Shown here in pieces: positions 5,997-7,455 of a DNA stretch of 7,455 nucleotides. The DNA is from Nitrospiraceae bacterium (GTDB taxonomy: Bacteria; Nitrospirota_A; Leptospirillia; Leptospirillales; Leptospirillaceae): NCBI GenBank assembly GCA_028064945.1, contig JAPTWQ010000004.1, positions 1 through 7,455 on the forward strand, given 5' to 3'. The stretch's first letter is position 1. Every line of letters begins with the position of its first letter. The notes below the pieces were generated by a model. That model worked only from the letters and a program-made list of their open reading frames with translations, had not been told where the DNA came from and ran no database searches. Both the position numbers and the translations under genes were made by a program.

Positions 5997-7430
5997 TCAT
6001 CGCTCCTCCTGGCTTTCGAAGACGCCATTGTCGGAAGGAGGCCGAAAGGCCGGGATCCGGAGCGAATAGGAGTCAGCGCTCGAGCCGGACAGCGTCAGGA
6101 GATCAAGCGTCCGGGGAGACGACGGAGAGGCGCTCTGCGTGTTCTCCTTCAGGGATATCGTGTCCACGGGCTGAATATCCCTCAGGCCAACGGCAAGGAT
6201 CGTTTCGTCCCCGGATGTCGAGGGAAAGGAGACGTTCACCGAATTGACATCAAAGATTGCCATGGTGTCTTCCGTCAGATCGCCCAAATTCAGCCCGCCG
6301 GTGGGGGCCGAGCCGAAGTTTCCCGAAGGGAGGAAGGCCAGGGTCGGCAAAGAGGTCGCCGGGCTTCCGGCCTGAAAGGCAACTCCGTTAAGACCGGTCG
6401 GAGCGGAGAGCAGGGAGATGTTTGCGGAGCTGGTCTGGGCGGCTGGAACGATGGCGCTTGACGAAAGCGAAAGAATGCTCCCGCCCGTGAAGTTCGGGGA
6501 GACGAGATAGTCGCCCTTGCCAAGCGCCGAGCAAAAGGTGGGGTTTCCCGTCAGATCGTATCCCTTGTTCAAGGTCCCCCCAAGATTTGATCCCACGTTT
6601 GCGCTGTTCAACGTCCCGGTCAGATTCGTGTGCAGGGTGGCGGTTTGTCCATCCACTAACCCTTTGAAGGTCGTATTGGAAGACATCAGGGTGAGACTCG
6701 TGGTCCCGTCGTACACCTTCGACGCGCTTGTCACGGCCGTCAGGGTCGCCGGGGTGATTGTCCACGTTCCGCAGACTGCAGAAACGGAATCCACGCTCGT
6801 CTGTGTCGTCGGAGCGGAAATACTGTAAGTCGGAGTATTCTTGTACGTTCCCGCGTTCGGCCCCACGGCGGTCGTGACCGTCACGTTGGGAGAAAGCATC
6901 GTTCCCCCCATGGTGTAGGTCGTGGTATAGGCGTTCGTGACGGTCTTGCCGTTATAGACGGAAGAACCGTTCCCTGTCACGGTCGCAGTCGCGAGATCTG
7001 GCACCAGCATGGGGGCGGTGATCGTTCCGCTCCCGGAAACCACGGATCCTTCGAACCAGGGGGCTGATGTTGCCGAAGATTGAAAGGTTCCCGAACTCCA
7101 GGTGTTGAAGAGGGTGCTCCATTTCGGGAAGGTCTTTGTCGGATTCGTGGTGGAGAAGGAAAGAAGGCCAACGTTTGTAGACGATGACGACGATGACGAT
7201 GACGATGTGGAATTTCCAAGAGCATAACTAGACGACGATTTCAGAAAATAATTATCGCATGCTGTTGCTGCCGAAGTGTTGTCTCCGACGACCCCCCCCA
7301 CGTCGCTGCTGCCGCTGACGCTCCCCGTGTTGTAGGAATACTCCACCGCGCCGGCGCCGCCGTTGAACCCGACGACCCCCCCCACGTCGCTGCTGCCGCT
7401 GACGCTTCCCGTGTTGTAGGAAGTCTCCAC
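5997..7430 (-). CDS. Large exported adhesin, GLUG and MBG/YDG repeats (C-terminal part; N-terminus missing)
   Basis: The last 477 residues of a secreted repeat protein of the filamentous-haemagglutinin/two-partner-secretion kind. Residues 1-56 are two 28-residue GLUG-type repeats (SYNTGSVSGSSDVGGVVG in each), followed by CDNYFL, the usual end of a GLUG block. Residues 76-84 are nine serines, a linker. Residues about 143-228 and 229-310 look like MBG/YDG domains: SVYNGKTV and ASKVYDGTTSLT, with WTITPATLTAV between them. The rest is Ser/Thr/Gly-rich, and the C-terminus (ending SQEER) has no toxin domain or sortase motif that I recognise. Composition is low in Lys and rich in Ser, Thr and Gly, unlike the T6SS genes. 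7430 is a GTG inside a repeat with no signal peptide, so it is not the true start. The in-frame TAG at 7451-7449 falls within a suspicious inverted repeat (7413-7455). Function inferred: attachment or biofilm. The exact domain family is uncertain. Confidence 0.8.
   Translation of the reverse strand: METSYNTGSVSGSSDVGGVVGFNGGAGAVEYSYNTGSVSGSSDVGGVVGDNTSAATACDNYFLKSSSSYALGNSTSSSSSSSSSTNVGLLSFSTTNPTKTFPKWSTLFNTWSSGTFQSSATSAPWFEGSVVSGSGTITAPMLVPDLATATVTGNGSSVYNGKTVTNAYTTTYTMGGTMLSPNVTVTTAVGPNAGTYKNTPTYSISAPTTQTSVDSVSAVCGTWTITPATLTAVTSASKVYDGTTSLTLMSSNTTFKGLVDGQTATLHTNLTGTLNSANVGSNLGGTLNKGYDLTGNPTFCSALGKGDYLVSPNFTGGSILSLSSSAIVPAAQTSSANISLLSAPTGLNGVAFQAGSPATSLPTLAFLPSGNFGSAPTGGLNLGDLTEDTMAIFDVNSVNVSFPSTSGDETILAVGLRDIQPVDTISLKENTQSASPSSPRTLDLLTLSGSSADSYSLRIPAFRPPSDNGVFESQEER
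7180..7206. repeat. GAC/GAT trinucleotide microsatellite encoding poly-Ser
   Basis: Nine consecutive GAY triplets on the plus strand. On the minus strand, in the adhesin frame, they give alternating TCG/TCA codons for nine serines between the GLUG block and the MBG/YDG part. Slippage here would change linker length in whole codons without shifting the frame. Confidence 0.85.
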
Positions 7431-7432
7431 CG
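7286..7432 (-). repeat. Two near-identical 84-bp-period GLUG repeat copies
   Basis: The segments 7286-7348 and 7370-7432 match at an offset of 84 bp with only a few substitutions (ctcccc/cttccc and gaatact/gaagtct). The period equals 28 codons. Each contains a run of eight C (7292-7299 and 7376-7383), which is G8 in the coding strand. Such recent, nearly identical copies favour recombination and also assembly collapse. More copies are likely beyond the right edge. Confidence 0.9.
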
Positions 7433-7455
7433 TGCCGTTGGAGACTTCCTACAAC
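7413..7455. repeat. Perfect 17-bp inverted repeat at the right edge, possible assembly fold-back
   Basis: gttgtaggaagtctcca (7413-7429), a 9-base spacer, then its exact reverse complement (7439-7455), stopping at the last base. The left arm is part of the GLUG repeat (coding VETSYN). The right arm reverses it and puts an in-frame TAG into the adhesin at 7451-7449. The arms may continue beyond the window. Confidence 0.9.

Noticed and set aside
5997..6200. CdiA-like C-terminal toxin on the adhesin with an immunity gene after it
   Set aside because: The C-terminus is Ser/Pro-rich without a toxin-like domain, and no small immunity gene follows before the terminator.

Overview
The window holds the start of a type VI secretion system (T6SS) structural operon and the 3' part of a large repeat-rich surface adhesin gene, all on the minus strand. 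The DNA is GC-rich with strong AGGAGG-type ribosome binding sites. A T6SS together with a GLUG/YDG-type exported adhesin points to a Gram-negative (diderm) bacterium. I cannot name the species; an acidophile or environmental lineage such as Leptospirillum/Nitrospirota or a proteobacterium is only a guess.

Layout, in the direction of transcription (right to left). 7430-5997: C-terminal 477 residues of an adhesin with two 28-residue GLUG repeats, a poly-Ser tract and two MBG/YDG-type domains; its N-terminus lies beyond the window. 5996-5908: 3' flank with a hairpin and then a good intrinsic terminator. 5907-5626: non-coding leader/promoter region of the T6SS operon with several dyads and a direct repeat. 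Then tssB (5625-5131), tssC (5084-3597), a terminator-like hairpin, hcp/tssD (3531-3046), tssE (3012-2596), tssF (2561-834) and tssG (870 to the left edge, lacking its C-terminus). tssF and tssG overlap by 37 bp. The other gaps are 33-65 bp, so the six genes read as one operon.

Working together: TssB and TssC polymerise into the contractile sheath around a tube of Hcp rings. TssE, TssF and TssG are baseplate subunits from which tube and sheath grow. Sheath contraction drives the Hcp tube and its tip out of the cell. The other core genes (tssA, tssH/clpV, tssI/vgrG, tssJKLM) are not here; some probably lie beyond the left edge. The adhesin precedes the operon in the same orientation but is separated from it by a terminator, so it is probably a separate transcription unit.

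I found no unknown system. The points most worth a second look are a perfect inverted repeat ending exactly at the right edge (probably an assembly fold-back inside the adhesin repeats), G8 tracts in the adhesin repeats, the attenuator-like hairpin before hcp, and the structured region upstream of tssB.
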